A stretch of DNA of 64,000 nt. It comes from Sceloporus undulatus (lineage: Eukaryota > Chordata > Lepidosauria > Squamata > Phrynosomatidae). How positions within the stretch are numbered: the stretch's first letter is position 1; the number at the start of each line of letters is the position of its first letter. This document shows positions 8,983-22,600 of the stretch, one piece after another. Under the pieces are notes generated by a model that saw only the letters and a list, made by a program, of their open reading frames with translations, had not been told where the DNA came from and searched no databases. The stretch covers positions 231,693,613 to 231,757,612 of the forward strand of contig NC_056522.1 in NCBI RefSeq assembly GCF_019175285.1, given 5' to 3'. A program made the position numbers and the translations under genes.

Positions 8983-9954
8983 TAGTGGAGAATATGCTAT
9001 CTTATTCTCATCTATGTCAGTAAAATGTCTTGGGTTAATTCTGGACTTTTCAACAGAACTTATATATCCAGATACTCTTTCTTGCAAAACAAATCCTTGC
9101 ACATAAAAAAGTCTCTGTTCTGGAGGAGGTTAGGAACTCTTTTCACCAACATGTTGTATTTCTATGTGAAAGGGAAGACGGACCAACACCAATGTTGCAA
9201 TAAAAAAGACCTCAGAAAGTCTGAATATTGCAGGCTAACCAATTTATGATGGCATAAACTTTGGTGGACTGTAGGTGCATTGTGATCCAGAAATACTTAT
9301 ACCCTCACAGATTTATTAGTCTTCAACAGATGTTCTTTGTTGTTTTTACTGCAAGAGACTTCATGATGCTACTCTACTGGAAACTACTTCTAAGGAAACA
9401 AGACAAGCAAAGCACATTTTTGCACTGTGCTATATATGTATGATTTACTTTGGCTCCAATCCTCATAGTATCTGGATTACTGCAATAACGTAGTTTGAGT
9501 TGGTTTCTTGTTTGTTTTCCCAGTCAACTGAGTCTCATTGATAGGTAATTCAGCATACGAAATGCCCAGAGGACAGTTGCCTTGGTGACAGCCTGTAAAC
9601 TAAACAGTCTCAGTGCAGCTCCAAACACCAGAAGGGGTTATGTTAAGGAACAGGGAAATCTTAAAGGGAAATAATAAGAGTGCCCTCTGTGATCAAGAAC
9701 AGAATGACTTGCATGGGGTTTCTTCACTGCTTGGATAGATGATGCTGGAAGAATAACAGTCCAGGTAAATCTGAATCTCATCTTTTATTTTATCATCTCT
9801 TTGTCTTTTAGGAACCTCAGTAGATTACAGGTCACATGTGTGAGGAAAAAGGAAAGTGAGGCAGCACTCTTAAGACCAACTGATTTACAGTATTTAGCTT
9901 TTTTCTCAAATGCATTGAGGGAGTACAGATTGGAGTTATTAATGGATGTGAGGA

Positions 9955-10225
9955 AGTAGTGGTATCACTAAGGGTGGTGTCGCCCGATGGGGAGCGCAAC
10001 TGCCTTGCCCTCCCTCCCTGCCAGACCTCTGGCTGTCCAAACCACTGACGCGGGGGGCACTGCTGCCTCTGGAGCCACCATTCGGGGTCCGACGTAACTG
10101 TTGGATGATCAGGAAAGAGAAGCAACACCCTTTCTCTCTCACCCAGTAGCCACACCAGTCCTTCTGGGTGTACACCCTACTGGGTGTCACCCACTGTGCT
10201 CTGCACCCCCCATGTTCCTTAGAGA
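9955..10225. repeat. Unclassified GC-rich interspersed repeat
   Basis: GTGGTGTCGCCCGATGGG, CTACTGGGTGTCACCC and TCTGCACCCCCCATG stand out from AT-rich surroundings and look like a lizard interspersed repeat. Family not recognised; no coding sense seen. Confidence 0.35.
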
Positions 10226-10773
10226 CATCTCTGTGAGGAATTGAATTGAAATACCTGGAAGTTTCTGTTAAAATAAATCAGTCTTAAATGTGCTGCTAGA
10301 TCCCATTTCCTTTTCGGACTGAAATACAACCAGCTTTGTCTTAGTCATTTGTGGGAGGTATTGCTTTTACATAGACCTGCACATATTTAACAGAGCGACA
10401 CATAGCTGCATTCATTAATGATATACTTTTAGTTCTTTTGTGTTTGTGACACAGCTGAAGTACAGATGGCATAAGAATGATCAGTGTTGACTGGAAGTTA
10501 ATATTGAGTATGGATTTATTGTCTGATGGTGAATGATTGAGATGTCATTTTAACATAGCTTTTCTTTAAAAAGTGTACTCCCTGCAGCCTGAGCTTAGAA
10601 ATGTTATTTTTGAATATTACACTTTGCAGATCCTTCAGCCAGTATGGTTGCTGACCATGCTGGATTGCAGATTCTTGGAACTGTAGTCCAAAAAAGGACA
10701 ACATTTCCAAATCAGCTATTCCCCCTGCCCCTGGATACATGGGATCTGTACACTAAGTGCTTGGGATTTTGAT

Positions 10774-10985
10774 TTTATGTTATTGTTATGTGCCTTTAAA
10801 ATGACTGACTTATGGCAACCCTATCCTGGGGTTTTCTTGGCAAGATTTATTCAGAAAGGGTTTGTCTTTGCCTTCTTCTGAGGCTGGGAGAGTGTGACTT
10901 GCCCAAAGTCACCCAGTGGTTGAACAGGGATTTGACTACTAGTCTCCCAGAATTGTAGTCCAGCATTCAAACCATACTGGCTCAT
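10774..10985 (-). repeat. tRNA-derived SINE, near full length
   Basis: Tail GTTATTGTTATGTGCC at left, then GGTTTTCTTGGCAAGATTTA and GAGAGTGTGACTTGCCCAAA. The head at right is CAGCATTCAAACC. Confidence 0.7.
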
Positions 10986-11879
10986 GCTGCAGCCTTTGAT
11001 TCCAAGGGAGTCCCTGGTCTGAAAAGAGCACTGATTTAGGTGCTGGGAGATTTCACTATGGTTTTACTACCTTTACAACTTTGGCCTTTTCCATACAATT
11101 TTTTAAAAGTTCTCACATTTATTTTAGATAAATAGGTGAGGGGTTTCAAAGGAAAAGATCAGAAGTGAAATTCATTTCCTCATCCAGTGCTGGCCTTATA
11201 ATACAAGCAGGTAGTGCTCAGGCTTTAGGCTCAGTAGGTCTATAACAGGGGGGAAAGTTGAGCAGAAAGTTGAGCTGACCCTATCCTTGCTTTCTGAACC
11301 TGAAATAAGAACAAATTATACTGCAGATGTTATCATTAACAGGGTGTCTTCGTAACAAAAAGTGGTACTTAAAGAAGCTTAGACAAAAGCTAATTAAACC
11401 TTTTACGATTACAAACAATCCTTAGAATTATGCCCTCAAAATAAGAACAGGGAGCCAGTATGATAAAGGAGAACCCTAAAATGGGTTTAAAGGGGGTGTC
11501 ACAGATCAGTGCCATATTCTGCATCAACAGTGAAAGCTTTAAACCAGTTCTCGTGTTCAGGTCTACAGCTCATTCAGTAGTCCAGTTTTAATCTGACAGA
11601 GACATTAATATACTTTGACAGATCCTCATTAGAACAAAAAGTGCTGCCCAAATTGTTTTTCCAGATTGAGAAGGTGGGAAGTGCTGCCTGGCTACAATTT
11701 CAACCTGTAAAACTATAAGTATAGGCAAGAGCCACTTCTAATGGGGATTCAGCCACACCTCCTCAAAATTTACGTTGCCATCCAGTTATCACTGCTTCCA
11801 TACTGCAAGGTTCAGGTTCAACCCTTTTGTGCTCATCTAAAATATGCTTCCTAGACCATTTATGATATATAGAAAAAAA

Positions 11880-11950
11880 ACTATTTATCTCTTTTATTTA
11901 TATCCTATCTTTCTCCTGACATGAAACCCAATGCACCTTACAAAAAAAAG
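11880..11950 (-). repeat. LINE 3' tail fragment, inverted
   Basis: CTCTTTTATTTATATCCTAT, CTTTCTCCTGACATG and CCCAATGCACCTTAC resemble the inverted L2/CR1-like tails elsewhere in the window. A similar short piece lies at 12150-12210. Confidence 0.35.
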
Positions 11951-13030
11951 AAAGACTAGAAACCTCTTTGATGTTAGACTGCCAGCTAACATAATGTTCA
12001 TTTGTTTGCTTCTATACTTGCCCTGTAGTATACTTGCTACTTGTCCTAGCTGGACTTTTTAAAGTAGCATTCACACTGGGCAGGTGGTGAAGAATGGCTG
12101 GTGAAATCCAGACTTTTGGTGTTGGCTTGTAGCAGGGTGTCTGCAGTATTTATATATTCTATTTACCTATATATCCCACCTATCTTCTGGCACAGGACTC
12201 AGTAAACAATGTAATAATCTTGAGCTGGGAAAGCACAGTATTCTGCTGTAGCCAGTCTTACTGTATCTGTGTGTACTTGCCTGCAGCCTTTGAGTGGTCT
12301 CTAAAAGGTTCAAAATGTTTTGGTTTATTTATGCACGCTTTACTTAATCTGATTGTTTCATTTCACATGTGCATGTTAGCTGTTAGTAAAAAGTTTGCTA
12401 TAGGCACTTATCTTTTTCCTGATACAATAACTTATCCTTATTCTTTCTATGTTATTTCTGCCTCTGGCACCAAAATTTCTGTTAAAGAAGTAATGCCCAG
12501 AAACATGTGTACATCATTAACTGAGGTATATTTGTATGTCCAAATATATCCTTTAGTGAAATTCTAGGAAGATTAATTCATTCCCTATACCCATAAAAGT
12601 AAAACAACAACAATAACACACAGAGAGATGAACTGAAGATCTAGAATATCAACACATCCAAAAATGCATCCTTGTCATGCTGTCAATGTAATATGAGCAT
12701 TGCAGAAGTCAGATGCTGAAAGCACCATATGCCCCAATTTTAAGCTAAATAGCATATTCCTTAGCCATATGCTATTCTGTCTGAAAACACAGTGAGACAG
12801 CCCATTCTTTATTGTAATGCGTAAGGTGTAAGTAAAACCACCCGATCCCTCAATTTCAGAGTATTATTGTCAAAGCACAAATAGAACTGCAGAAGACAGG
12901 AGCTGTATTATATATTGGTTAATGACAGGTGGTTAGCACAGAGGATCAGATCACAATGCAGAGTTGAGCCTTACTGTTTTCTAGAAAAATTAGAATCTGT
13001 AAAATAGTAAGATAAATGCAGACTGTCTTC

Positions 13031-13095
13031 CATTGTTGCTGTTGTTGTTGTTGTATGCCTTCAAACCTTTTCTGATATATGATGACCCTAAAATA
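13031..13095 (-). repeat. tRNA-derived SINE tail fragment
   Basis: GTTGCTGTTGTTGTTGTTGT, ATGCCTTCAAACC and TATGATGACCCTAA are the inverted tail only. Confidence 0.5.
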
Positions 13096-14323
13096 AACAC
13101 AGAACATCAAAATTAACTCTGAGAAGCAGCAGTGTTTTTTGCTGAAAGAAACTACCAAATGAATTAATAGTGTCTTGTCACCCACTATAAAAGCTTTGTT
13201 TCCTTCAGCTTACAAAGACTTTGTCAAATTCATGTGAAATAAATTAGTGTATGAATCATACCATATACCTATCATCTCACAATTTTATCCTCAACAGTCT
13301 TGTGAGGTAGATTAGTTTGTGAGATCAAATCTAGCCCAATGAAAACTACTGCTTTTATCCAAATAATCCATTCTTCAAATGGTCTGGTGTAGGACAGCAA
13401 CCAAATGAAACACATTATCTTCCCCATTTAACACTAGACGTTATCCAGATACATAGTATGGCCAAGACTGGCTTATGTAAAATGATTTTGCACAGTGACT
13501 ACGATCTAATTGCAACTGAACCAATGTCTTGAGCATAATGAGTCATTAAAACTATTATTCTTAAACAGCACCCTTCTCACATTACATGGCAAATAGCTTT
13601 TGAGTTTGCAAGAGGGTTTAAAAATTATTTTGCAATATAATACAGAGACCAGCTGTTCCTAAGAAAAGATTCCAACATTTTAATAGATTAGCACAAGCTC
13701 ATCAACATGCAAATGCAACTATGTAGCATTTTGCATCTCACAAACTTTTATTAGATCAAACAGTAAACAAATACAGTATGCTTGTCCATAGAGGTTGGAA
13801 TAGGGGCAGAGGGGCTCAAGGCCCCTGAAACTAGACATGGGGCTGAACACCCTTGAGATGATCAGGTAAGACTGGATCACCAAGGCTCCTAGGCAGCTGA
13901 TGCTTCTCTAGAATTATCAATCAGAAATTTACTAAATGATCAATATATTGTGCTATTGTTTTCCAACTGTTACCACTTTCAGTTGTGTGGCACTGATTAT
14001 GATTGTTGTAATGCAATATGTTTTTGTTTTGCAAAACCATAGCTGCAAGTCATCAAAATTAATAATTGCCTGCCTGTGTTGAGTCCATTCATTTTAAAAA
14101 CAGTTCTAGTCCTGTGTTTGCCAAAATATAGCTAAGTAATGCTTCAGTTCTAAATATATTTCCTTCGGTCTCTCTCTCTCTCTCTCTCCTGCAAGCCTCA
14201 GAAGTAAATGTGAGCCTTAGAACTATTCTTATCAAGTACTATCTGTGCTTAAACTAATTTAAGAACCTTTCTTCACATGTAAATACTAATTCATTCATAT
14301 TTTTTGTTTAACTTTCAGTTTAA

Positions 14324-16666
14324 ATGGTAACACCAGTGACATTTCATCCTGTAAGAATGGTGCATCTTCCTTCTCTAAAAGAAAATGCCAAGAAAAAGAC
14401 TGACAGTAATGCGTTTCCCTGTATTTCAAACCCTCATTCTTTCCCTGCAAAGCATATTGATTCCCAGTCAGATGAGTGGCAAAGAGACCAGTCTGAGAGG
14501 CAAATTCCCAGTACTGTGACTGATGCTTTTTCTTTGACTACAGATCCACACACATTCAATGTGGATAACCACTACATTTCCTCTGGATACTCGGAAGTGC
14601 AAGAAACTGAAATCCAGTTAACATGCAACAATTTGGATGCAGATATCAAAAATAAAGTCTCCTGCAGCAAAATGCATGATGTTTCAGTAACCATTAAGAC
14701 TTTAAGCATGATAAACAAAGACTGTGGTTTAGATAATACCAATAATTGTTTCAGCTCAAGTGAAACAGTGCCAATATTAGCCAAAGAATGTGAACATTAC
14801 CCTTCAAAACATCCAGAGACTTTGAAAGTCAGTAACCAGAGAAATTATCTAGCAAACAAGAGTAGCCTTAATCTACATTCAAACAAAACAGAATTATCAG
14901 AAGTGAGCCCCAATCATAATATAAACAATGTTATGAATATCGAGCATGGAAATAATGATGGAGATTCAAGCTTGCAAAGCAAGAATACAGAACAGCATGC
15001 TTTAAGGACTACAGTTCCTAATGCTTTAATGGACTTGGAACAATCTGGAAGAAGTAGTTGTCCAGTAGCTGACATAAAAGTTATGGAGAGTGTTCCAGTG
15101 TCTCATGTTACTGAAAGCAATTTTACAGAAGTAGCTCCCATTGTCAATATTATATATGGGCACAAGAAACCAACCCAAGTTTCCAGACACTCCGCACCAA
15201 GAAAGAGCAAACCATCTAACTTAAGCCAAAGCTTTAACATATTTGCTTACAAAGACAGTGACAGAAATAAGGTAAACTCCAGTAAATCTGACTCTGCTTT
15301 GAAAGGAAAGGTGTGTATCAAGATGTCACAAGACTTTATTATTTTGGGCAAGAGTTCTATCCAATGTCAAGCTAATAAGAAAAAGAATTCCAATTCTGAT
15401 TCTTTAGGACTGTCTTGTGAAGAGACTGGGATTTCCTCAAAGTCTAAGAAAAGACATCTTCAGCAGAAGAAACACCACTTCAACCAGATCAGTCAGAAAT
15501 CCCCAGAGCAGGTGCTTCCCTCTATTTCCAATACTTCTGTAACCTCAGGAGAAACCAATACTCCTTTACCTTTCAAGCAAGCACATTTATCGAAAGACTC
15601 AATGGATCTGAAATACAGTGACATGTTCAAGGAAATAAATTCCAGTGACAAAGGTCCTGGCATTTATGAAATGTTTGCAACTCCAGTATACACCCGTGAG
15701 CCTGATAGACATGAAAACATGTACTGCAGGAATGTGCATTCTGCTCCGGCTGGAAGGCGCAATGCAACAAAACATAAATCCAATCACTTCAGTGGAAAAA
15801 CAAGCAGTAGAATAAGAAATACCCCAAAGAAAACATATCCAAAGTCACACAAGATCCCCTTTGGCACCAAACAGAAGAAGAAGGATTTGGTGCCAAAAGA
15901 GGCATCAGAGTTAGAAAGCAGCTCTCTAGTGAAGGTTGAAAATGGAATAATATCTAGTGCAGAGGGGCAAATAAAGATTGAAGGGGACATTTATGAAGAT
16001 GTTGATCAACAAGTTCTGCTTTCCACTGAGTTGGCAAAATCTGCTAAACAAAAGGAAATCCTTCCACGTTCAAACTTGTCAACTATCGAAGAAGTCTCAC
16101 TGGAATACACATCAAATGTTGATGTTAATAAAAAATTTGTCACCAGTGTTCAAGAATTACTTTGGCCAGAGGTTAAAGTTCATGCAGAATATGCTCCTTT
16201 TTTAAGTTGTGTGAAAGATAACAATGAACATATTAATGCAGTGGAAAGCAGAAACAGAAGACAGGTGGAATCTGAAGCAACAACCTCCCTTGTGGAAACG
16301 AAAGCAAGCCAAGTTTTGTGCTGTGGAGATAAACAAGAAAAGCCTTCTGAATTGTCTTTCCCAGAGGCAGTAGACTCACTTTGTCTACAAAACCTCCAAC
16401 CTGGAAACATCAGCTCAGCAAATTTGCCACCTCAGTGGCCTTGCTATCCTGCAGACTCCATTTCCCAGACATATCCAAATACCCTGAGCTATGAAATGGG
16501 TGAAGTAGCAGAAGATTTATTTTGTTGCTCAGTAGCTGAACTGCTCTCTCTTGGTGGTGCAGATAACAACTGTTCTGAAGCTGTTGCAAAGCATGCAAGT
16601 GCTGAGGTATCAAATGGAACTGCAGACAGTAAAAATGATAGTACAGCAATTGTTAGAAACAGGAAA
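14324..16666 (+). CDS. MAP3K19: MAP3K19 large N-terminal exon
   Basis: 781 codons, phase 0 end at AAA followed by GTAAGT. The acceptor (TTTAACTTTCAG ending at 14318) is followed by TT-TAA-ATG, so the exon has five non-coding bases and the ATG is the first possible start in this frame. The conserved segment around 15600-15760 identifies the gene. The rest is Ser/Lys/Asn-rich and probably disordered. Confidence 0.9.
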
Positions 16667-19600
16667 GTAAGTATGTGTCAACTGTTTACTTAATAGTAAT
16701 ACTTAATAGCAGAGGAGAGTATTCTAATACAGTATTCATAGCGTGTTGCACTTAGACTCATATATCTGTATCCTTATCTACAATTCCTTTAGACAGCCTT
16801 GGGCAGTTCATTTTATCATTGTCTCATTTTCCCAATTCTAGACAGGAACAGGATATTAAGAATTAACCTGCTGAATCAAAACAGTGTCCATCCAGCCACG
16901 CATATAGGCAGATGTTTCTGTGACAAGTCTATTTGTCTCTAGGACCAGGCATTCGTAGATATATAGTTTCTGTCTATGGAAGTTCCCATTTAGATGACGA
17001 TGATTTTGCCCATAGCACTTCATAGACCCAATATTATCTAAAACCTGTGATTATTACCACATCTTGTCAATGAATTCTACAAAGTTCATTGCAATTTAAA
17101 TAGCTGCTGTGTGAAGGCACAAAATGTTTTTTATATGTTATATTTTGTATCCCATAAACTTTACTAGTTTCAGGGCAAGTTACAACATCTCTGTTTCAGT
17201 TTTCTACTGCCCCTCTTTCAGTATGTTCTGTATTCTTGTCTGCTGCACTGTACAGAACATCTGTCCTGACTTTCTGGAACCCAGCAGAGGAAACAGATTT
17301 CAAAACGTGACTGCGTTTGTAGAAAACAGTTTAACTGATGAAGATACTGTTATGTGGACCAAAGGTGAAATCCTTGGAAAAGGAGCATATGGCATAGTAA
17401 GTCACGTATTTGTGTGTGTGAGAGAGAGTAAGAGAGAGAGAGAGAGAGAGTAATTTGACACATTTTGAACATCCTTTGTCTTTCCAGACAAAGTCTTCTC
17501 AAGATGGCACACAATAATAGACCACAAGATCAAAACATAGACTGTTATTAATTTTTAAAATTATGAACACCTAGGAAGAAAATCTAAATCCAGAAAGCCT
17601 ATCAAAACATATGCCTCTTAGCTCAGACTGTTCACAGTAGCCTTGTAAAGACTTGTTTAGATAATTTTGCAGAAGGAAATTTGAATCAATTTTAAGAGTA
17701 TTTCAATTCTTAAAAGCAACAGGAGTTGTAATTAAATGGTATTAACATTACACCAGAGCTTCTCCTCTCCATCTTACAGTGGACTTTTAAAGGAAAAATT
17801 GGGCTGTCCTTATATTCCCTGATCTAAACACTGGAACATGGCTGTCACTGTTAACAAATCTCCTGTTAGTATAGTGTACCTTTATTTTCCCCCATTAGTG
17901 ACTGGTAGTATGGCCTCTGGCACACCACTTAAAAAAAGAAAATGCCTCACACACAAACAAAATAAAATTTCCATGGCTAATTTTAATGATTCAGAGCAAA
18001 TTTAGAAATTTGAAGACAAATGCTTCATCCCAAATGGAAAAGATTGTGACCAGGTGACCTGTGCAACATTAAGGCTCTTGCTCGTCATTCTTACAGGTTA
18101 ATTTTAAAGGAAATCTGCACTGGGTAGACCCTTCAAATAGAGGGCTATCTTACATATGATGTATTTTCCCCCTTTTTAAGATTATTATTTCTCCCCATAA
18201 CCAGAACTGCTTCCATCATCTGATTATGGAAGGGTGCAATTCTTCCCAAACACAGTCTCATAATGTTTTCTGGAGAGTTGGGGGATTTTGACTTATGGTG
18301 GCTACATACATGAGAGACATCCAAGGCACCCCATCATCAACAGCCCTGTTCAGGCCTTATAGATTAAGAGCCATGGCTTCTTTGATTGAGTCTATCCATC
18401 TGCAACGCAATCTCCCTCTTTTCCTCTTGCCTTCTACCTTACCAAAGTACCACAATCTCAGTTTACTCATGGTATGCCCAATGTACAACAGCCACAGTTT
18501 AGTCACTTTGGCTTCTAGGGAGAATTCAGGTTTGATTTGCTCTAGCACCCATTTATTTGTCTTTTTAGCAGTCCAGGGTATCTACAGAGCTGTCCTCCAG
18601 CACCACATCTGAACTGTGTTGTTTTTTCTTCATGTCAGCTTTCCTCACTGTCCAGCTTACCAAAATAAATATAAAAGGATACTCTTATACCAAAGCAAAA
18701 CAAAACAAAACGAAACAAAAACCCCAACCAGCCTGATAGTAAGCCTAACATGTTTTTGTTATAGTTTATTGAAGTTTAATAAGTACTTGAAGATAAACAT
18801 ACAGTTGCTCCTCCTTTCTCAGGGATTTGAGGTCTTGAATATTCATGGAGGGGTGACCTCCATAATTTTCAATGGGGTGAGCCCCTCATGGCTTGCGCTT
18901 GTGGGGATACGCTCCATTCAAGCCTATGAGGCTTGAACATAGGCAAGTCTCCGTTATCGTGGGGAGGTCCAGAACGGATCCCCCGCAAAAACAGAGGGCC
19001 CAGTCTATACACTTCTCCCTCCACATTTGCAGCTTTGACTTTTGAGGCTTTGACTATTCACAGATTTTATTACTATGTTCTCTCTAGGAATCTCTAGGTT
19101 CTCCAGCGCAACTCTATGGTCAACTTTAACCAAAAGTCACACTGAAAGAGCTAGAGATTCCTAGAGAGAACACTCCACTAGGCATTTGTAGCTCCTCCTA
19201 AGTAATTCAAATTAAATAAAAACTAAATCCTTATTTTAAGATGGCTCATCATATTTAGGAAAGTGATTTTGAAGGTGTCACAGATGAGAAAAAGAAAATT
19301 AGTTTTTTCTTCTCTTTTCTAGATGAGAGGAAGGGAAAGGAAGTCGGCCTTTGCATTAGCAGCTAGGCCTTTCATTCAAGCTTGAATTATTTTGGTTTAG
19401 CAAAATTCTCCCTGTATCTCTTATTGATGCAAAAATTGTCCTTTCCCTTCCAATTTGGTCCTTTCAGAATATTGCAATTTGAATACAAAAATATTAGTCA
19501 AAGAAGGGTGCTTCTTTGGTTGCTTCCCAGTGGCAAGATCTGCACTTTGCAGGTGCTATAAAAAATGAAGAGACAAAAAGTTATCTGAAAAAAGTGCTAA

Positions 19601-22600
19601 CAAGTCTCATACTGTATACTGTTCTACTTGGGACGTGCATGGGCTGAGTTCCCATAATATACACTTCTTCTGGCTTTTCCAAGGCCACAACAGAGCCTCT
19701 TTTTTCCAAGATTATTTCTTACAAATAGCAGAATTTTAGGCATTCCAGTACATTCCTTCTCTCTTTAAGGAACAAACAATAACAAACCAAGGTAGAAAGG
19801 GTTAAAAGAATAAAGAGCTGGGGGGCAGAGGGAAGAGAAAAAATAAAAATAAAATGCTACTTATTGGTCTTCTCATTTAGTATCTAGGTTCAAGTAACAA
19901 CCCCATATTTCTGTGGATTTGGCCTAATTTGCTCCTAATAAACTGTTCAAAAGTTGCCTGTAGCAACAGGTCTTGAATACACTGATCCTTGTTTGGGAAC
20001 TGCTTTGGTTTCCAATGCTAAAATGCTTAAGCACTGTTCCTAGTTCACTATTAATATTAAACATTTTGATTTTTAGGTGTATTGTGGACTTACAAACCAA
20101 GGGCACCTAATCGCTGTGAAACAAGTACCACTGAATATCTATGACCAAACTGGGAATGAAAAGGAGTATCAGAAACTGCAAGAAGAAGTTGAGATACTGA
20201 AAAATTTAACACACATCAACATTGTAGGTTATCTGGGGACAGGTTTGGAAGATAACATAGTTAGTATCTTCATGGAATTTGTCCCTGGTGGTTCAATTTC
20301 CAGTATTATTCATCGTTTTGGGCCATTGCCTGAAATTGTATTTTGCAAATACACCAAACAGATTGTACAAGGGGTTGCGTACTTGCATGAAAATGGTGTT
20401 GTCCACAGAGATATTAAAGGCAACAACATTATGCTTATGCCCAATGGTATTATCAAGCTCATAGACTTCGGATGCGCAAAGCGCTTAGCTTGTATAAGTC
20501 TGACCAATACACACAGCGAACCACTTAAATCTGTGCATGGCACTCCTTACTGGATGGCACCAGAAGTGATAAATGAATCTGGCTATGGAAGAAAATCAGA
20601 TGTCTGGAGCATTGGCTGCACTGTTTTTGAGATGGCTACTGGAAAGCCACCATTGGCTTCCATGGACAGGATAGCTGCCATGTTTTATATTGGTGCTCAC
20701 AGAGGACTTATGCCATCACTACCTAAGCACTGTTCAAAAAAGGCAACAGATTTTGTTCATCTGTGCTTAACCAGGTAAGTTATTCTGGATACTGGGAAAA
20801 ACTTTTCCTCCATAAAATCTGAGGTTTAGTTCAGTAAGTTCCCAGAAGGTGGGACAGAGGAATACTGTAGTGCCATTATAGACTAAATCCTTTCCATGCA
20901 AAAGCTCCCATGATGTCTAACTCCTGGCACTTCCAAGGAGGACTGGAAAAGTGTCCCTTCTGAGTGAATGCAGAACTGAACATTCTCTCTTCCATATTCA
21001 CAAGCCAATTTGTCCCCCAATAATTTGGGGGATCGTTTTAGGAAACTTTCAGTGGACTTGTTTTGACCACTTATAATTTGGGATGAAATTGAAAAAAGTA
21101 AGAACCAATGCTATTATTTTATTAAAGTACTTCATTGTTCTTTATGTTTATTCAATGCCTGGCTTTTAAATATCTCCTATGGGGATCTCATCTCCTCCTT
21201 TACCATTTTAGCCAAATCCCATGCTCTCTTCAGAGAATTGATAGTGTATTTTTTTGCTTGCTTATGTGGTTATCAATTTCAAATCCTCTGGGACTATCCA
21301 GCTAACAGCTGTGTCTTTTTTCTAAGCAGCTCCACCAAAAATTTGTACTCTCTATCTTTCCTCAGCATTTTCTGGGATTTCTTTAAACACAATTATTTCC
21401 TTCTCATTTATTTTAAGCCTTTTCCTGAAATGTGCTCTCAGTATTTCATTTCTGATGCTTTTCTGTGTGTAAAGCTAATTCTCACATTTCTAAGCATTTT
21501 TTCCTCTGTGCATAGGTAGAAATCTGCCTATATAACGCTTAAGTGCAATTATCTATCGGTTCCCAATAAGTACTTGTAAGATGTGCCAAAGATTTTAAAC
21601 CTTCCTATCCTAAATCTGTCACCTCCTCTTTAAATCAATCATCACCACTCTTGAGATCTTTCTAAATCCATCTGTAAAGTAGCAATTTCCATTGCGTTAT
21701 CAGAGATCCCCTGTTCATCTTTATTATTAGTAGTGGCTGTTAAGTTCTGCACAGAGGCAGTAAGCTCCTTAAGTTGTTTTCCAACAGCTTCCTTGAAATT
21801 GTTTGTTTCTGCTGAGATCTTTGATGTAAACCCATCAAATTTCTGTTTTAGTTTCTATTCTCAGTTCACATTCTTTTCTATCGTCCATTTATTCAGATCT
21901 AAAATTTGATTAGAAATCTTAGATATTGACACTTGAAGTCTTACAAATGCAAGTTCAGACTCCTCCTTGGATGTTTTTCTGGATGATTTTAAAATGCCTT
22001 TTAAAGCACATTGTAAAATACTTTCTGATTGAGAGCCAGCATCACAAACATTCTTTCTTTCCCCCTTTCCACTTTACCCCAAAATGGTCTTCATATAAGC
22101 CTTTAAGCCCTTTAAACTTTTAAAATATTAAGTTTAGTTCTTATTTTCTCTCCAAATTGCCACTTCAGTTATCCTTCAGTTCTTTTGAGCGAAATACTGT
22201 CCATCCCACTTGGATCTGGTTTTGGTTTGTAAATACTTTGATAATGGAGATTGAACTTCATTTATTTATGATGCAAATTATTCACGCTCACTCAGATATA
22301 CTAAATCTGCAACCGGGTGGGGGATTCCTCCTCCTCTGTTCAGCATGGGTCATCAGAGGTCCCATGAATCATTTTATTAAGTCCTTATTTGGAGAAGCTT
22401 CTGTCTTGTTGGCCTTATGAGTCCTTTTCAACACCTTTCAGCTTTGCCATGTGGAATATTGTACATTCCCAAGCACAAGCCTCTCTATATGACAGCCCCA
22501 GCTTCTTGCTGGGGCAGAGGCCATCCAAAATCCAGCGATTCTGCCCTTGTGGGATACCTTTGTATCTTTATACACTTAAAGATAATGGTAATCCAGCAAA

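Larger units (their letters stand above)
5950..14323. other. Region upstream of MAP3K19 coding sequence
   Basis: No coding exon is recognisable. Besides the listed repeats, 9000-9950, 10230-10770, 11000-11880, 12220-13030 and 13100-14150 are AT-rich, unique-looking DNA in which I see nothing definite. A non-coding MAP3K19 first exon and promoter should lie somewhere here or near 3.7 kb. A (TC)n run sits at 14169-14190. Confidence 0.5.
17397..20076 (+). other. MAP3K19: MAP3K19 intron 2
   Basis: It contains a (GA)n run, a BovB fragment (18290-18640), an AAAAC-type run (18690-18720) and two adjoining MITE-like elements (18802-19200). 17460-18280 and 19200-20076 show nothing I recognise. Confidence 0.7.
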
